DNA from: Cyclobacteriaceae bacterium
GTDB taxonomy: Bacteria; Bacteroidota; Bacteroidia; Cytophagales; Cyclobacteriaceae
Direction of reading: 5' to 3'
Assembly: GCA_029882725.1 (NCBI GenBank)
Contig: JAOUKG010000142.1
Span: forward strand, 1 to 6,862
DNA: 6,862 nucleotides
Shown: positions 5,861-6,862 of the stretch, piece by piece
Layout of the letters: each line of letters opens with the position of its first letter
How positions within the stretch are numbered: the first letter of the stretch is position 1
Position numbers and translations under genes: made by a program
Notes under the pieces: model-generated
What the model was told of the DNA's origin: nothing
Seen by the model: the letters and a program-made list of their open reading frames with translations, nothing else
Database searches by the model: none

Positions 5861-5988
5861 TGTTGTGGGGGTGTTGATGGGTTTAGGGGTTTAGTTGTTG
5901 AGGTGTTTAGGGGTTTAGTTGTTGAGGTGTTGGGTTTGTTTTACACTCTATTTGTCTATATAACACAACAGTATAAAACAATTCACAG
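5861..5988. other. Intergenic leader between deacetylase and kinase genes
   Basis: The 128 bp separate the PIG-L stop codon from the kinase start. The half next to the kinase is strongly strand-biased (almost no G on the - strand) and contains the 24-bp tandem repeat; the other half is AT-rich. I saw no convincing Bacteroidota promoter (TTG with TAnnTTTG) and no clear terminator, so whether the deacetylase is co-transcribed with the kinase is open. Confidence 0.6.
5881..5928. repeat. Exact 2 x 24 bp tandem repeat in the kinase leader
   Basis: The 24-bp unit beginning GTTTAGGGGTTTAG (5881-5904) is repeated without mismatch at 5905-5928. It starts 20 bp upstream of the kinase start codon. Flanking G runs (5867-5871, 5879-5881, 5886-5889, 5910-5913, 5932-5934) all lie on the + strand, the template strand for the kinase gene. 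Confidence 0.95.
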
Positions 5989-6861
5989 CTACTTAACCAA
6001 CATGGGAAACAACTGTCTGATTTCTTCATCAGTTGGTTGTCTGCCATATTCACAAATTTCAAAAGCTTCGGCGTGTTTTACTGCTTTCGCTTTATCTTTT
6101 CCATACCATTTTTCCAGCGACAATCTCACTTCTGGCGTAATAGTTACGGCCCTTGTTTTTCCTAACCAGGCTAAACGTTCTTTTTCCCCCTTCGGTACTT
6201 GATCGGCATAACCACCAATCCATGGCAACCAATCGAACATTTGAGAATCATGAGCGGCCATAGCGTATACTTTTTGTTCGTAAACGCTTGAAATATCCAC
6301 GGCTACATCGGGAGTAAAAGGATTAGGCTTTTGAAACCAATCCTGATAATACAAAAACACCGGGTTTTTGGCCAATGGTTTAGTATCGGCAGCCACATTG
6401 GGTACTCCTACCATGTAGGCAGCATCTTGCACTAAAATTCCGGTATAACGGTGGTCGGGGTGGTAATCATTGGGGCGTGGGGCTATTACAACATCGGCAT
6501 TCCATTTGCGGATTTCCCTGATTACTTGCAATCTCACATCGAGAGAAGGAACAAGCTCTCCGTCGTGATTACCCAACACTACATACTCCACTCCAAATCG
6601 TTTTCCGGCTTCTTGAGCTTCGGCATGTCTGATTTTTGCCAATGCGCCACCGCCTATGGTTTGATGGCCTGCATCACCGTTGGTTACCGACACAAACTTA
6701 ACTGCGTGTCCCATTTTGGCAAATAAAATGGCTGTACCACCACCGTCCTGATCGCAATCATCGGGATGGGCACCAATTAAAACTATACGTAATGGTTTGT
6801 TCTGAGCCATTGCCACAGAAAAAATTAGTAGAAAGACGAAGGTTAGTGTTTTTTTTATCAT
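5989..6861 (-). CDS. Exported PIG-L (LmbE-like) family deacetylase
   Basis: A 290-aa protein with a clear Sec signal peptide: MIKK, a hydrophobic core (7-17) and an AMA|Q cleavage site after residue 19, so it should act in the periplasm or outside. The mature part opens with IVLIGAHPDDCDQDGGG (27-42), the zinc-binding and catalytic AHPDD motif (H32, D34, D35), then RHAEAQEAG (78-86), GNHDGEL (97-103) and the second metal motif YHPDHR (133-138, H137 the likely third ligand). Family members remove acetyl groups from N-acetylglucosamine-type substrates such as GlcNAc-PI or thiol glycosides; export argues against the cytosolic bacillithiol enzyme BshB. Upstream of the kinase and transporter on the same strand, it may deacetylate a glycan or amino-sugar derivative before uptake. 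The substrate is inferred only. The start codon is almost at the window edge, so its ribosome site and promoter are not visible, but the complete signal peptide supports this start. Confidence 0.92.
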   Translation of the reverse strand: MIKKTLTFVFLLIFSVAMAQNKPLRIVLIGAHPDDCDQDGGGTAILFAKMGHAVKFVSVTNGDAGHQTIGGGALAKIRHAEAQEAGKRFGVEYVVLGNHDGELVPSLDVRLQVIREIRKWNADVVIAPRPNDYHPDHRYTGILVQDAAYMVGVPNVAADTKPLAKNPVFLYYQDWFQKPNPFTPDVAVDISSVYEQKVYAMAAHDSQMFDWLPWIGGYADQVPKGEKERLAWLGKTRAVTITPEVRLSLEKWYGKDKAKAVKHAEAFEICEYGRQPTDEEIRQLFPMLVK

Positions 6862-6862
6862 G

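Noticed and set aside
5881..5934. Telomere-like TTTAGGGG repeats
   Set aside because: The true unit is 24 bp with only two copies inside a bacterial operon; similarity to telomere repeats is incidental.
5816..6202. 128-codon + strand frame across the kinase-deacetylase gap
   Set aside because: It reads through the tandem repeat and antisense to two conserved genes; its repeated VVEVFRGLVVEV segment is only the 24-bp repeat translated.
6451..6726. 91-codon + strand frame opposite the deacetylase
   Set aside because: Complement of the conserved PIG-L metal-site region, with no features of its own.

Overview
The window looks like an AT-rich Bacteroidota chromosome (or a close relative such as Balneolota). 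The reasons are start codons with no clear Shine-Dalgarno sequence, a lipoprotein GGT-like enzyme, a ROK kinase next to a FucP-type sugar transporter, and a four-helix-bundle (23S rRNA intervening-sequence-type) gene embedded in AT-rich repeats. The assignment is inferred from gene types and signals, not from any search.

Left part (1-2717, + strand): the 3' portion of a class I/II PLP-dependent aminotransferase whose 5' end lies outside the window. It overlaps by 19 bp the start of a gamma-glutamyltransferase-like Ntn-hydrolase lipoprotein. The two genes are very probably one transcript. The hydrolase keeps the autoprocessing threonine and oxyanion region but has unusual residues at positions that bind glutamate in classical GGTs.

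Middle (about 2718-3694): a repeat island between two convergent gene groups. Five consecutive units each consist of a left arm and an imperfectly complementary right arm. Four units are 102-106 bp with a 33-35 nt loop. The central unit carries, in place of the short loop, about 430 bp containing a complete 125-aa four-helix-bundle gene on the - strand, whose stop codon lies inside the repeat arm. This is the most unusual part of the window: it resembles a small repetitive element with one full-length, ORF-bearing copy and four deleted copies. It recalls the hairpin-plus-ORF layout of 23S rRNA intervening sequences, but lies outside rRNA.

Right part (3658-6861, - strand): an exported PIG-L-type deacetylase, then after 128 bp a ROK-family sugar kinase, then after 3 bp a FucP/NagP-type MFS sugar transporter, closed by a GC-rich rho-independent terminator. 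Together they suggest deacetylation of an N-acetylated sugar or glycoconjugate outside the cytoplasm, uptake across the inner membrane, and phosphorylation. The actual sugar cannot be read from sequence. The leader of the kinase gene has an exact 2 x 24 bp tandem repeat that is G-rich on the + strand.
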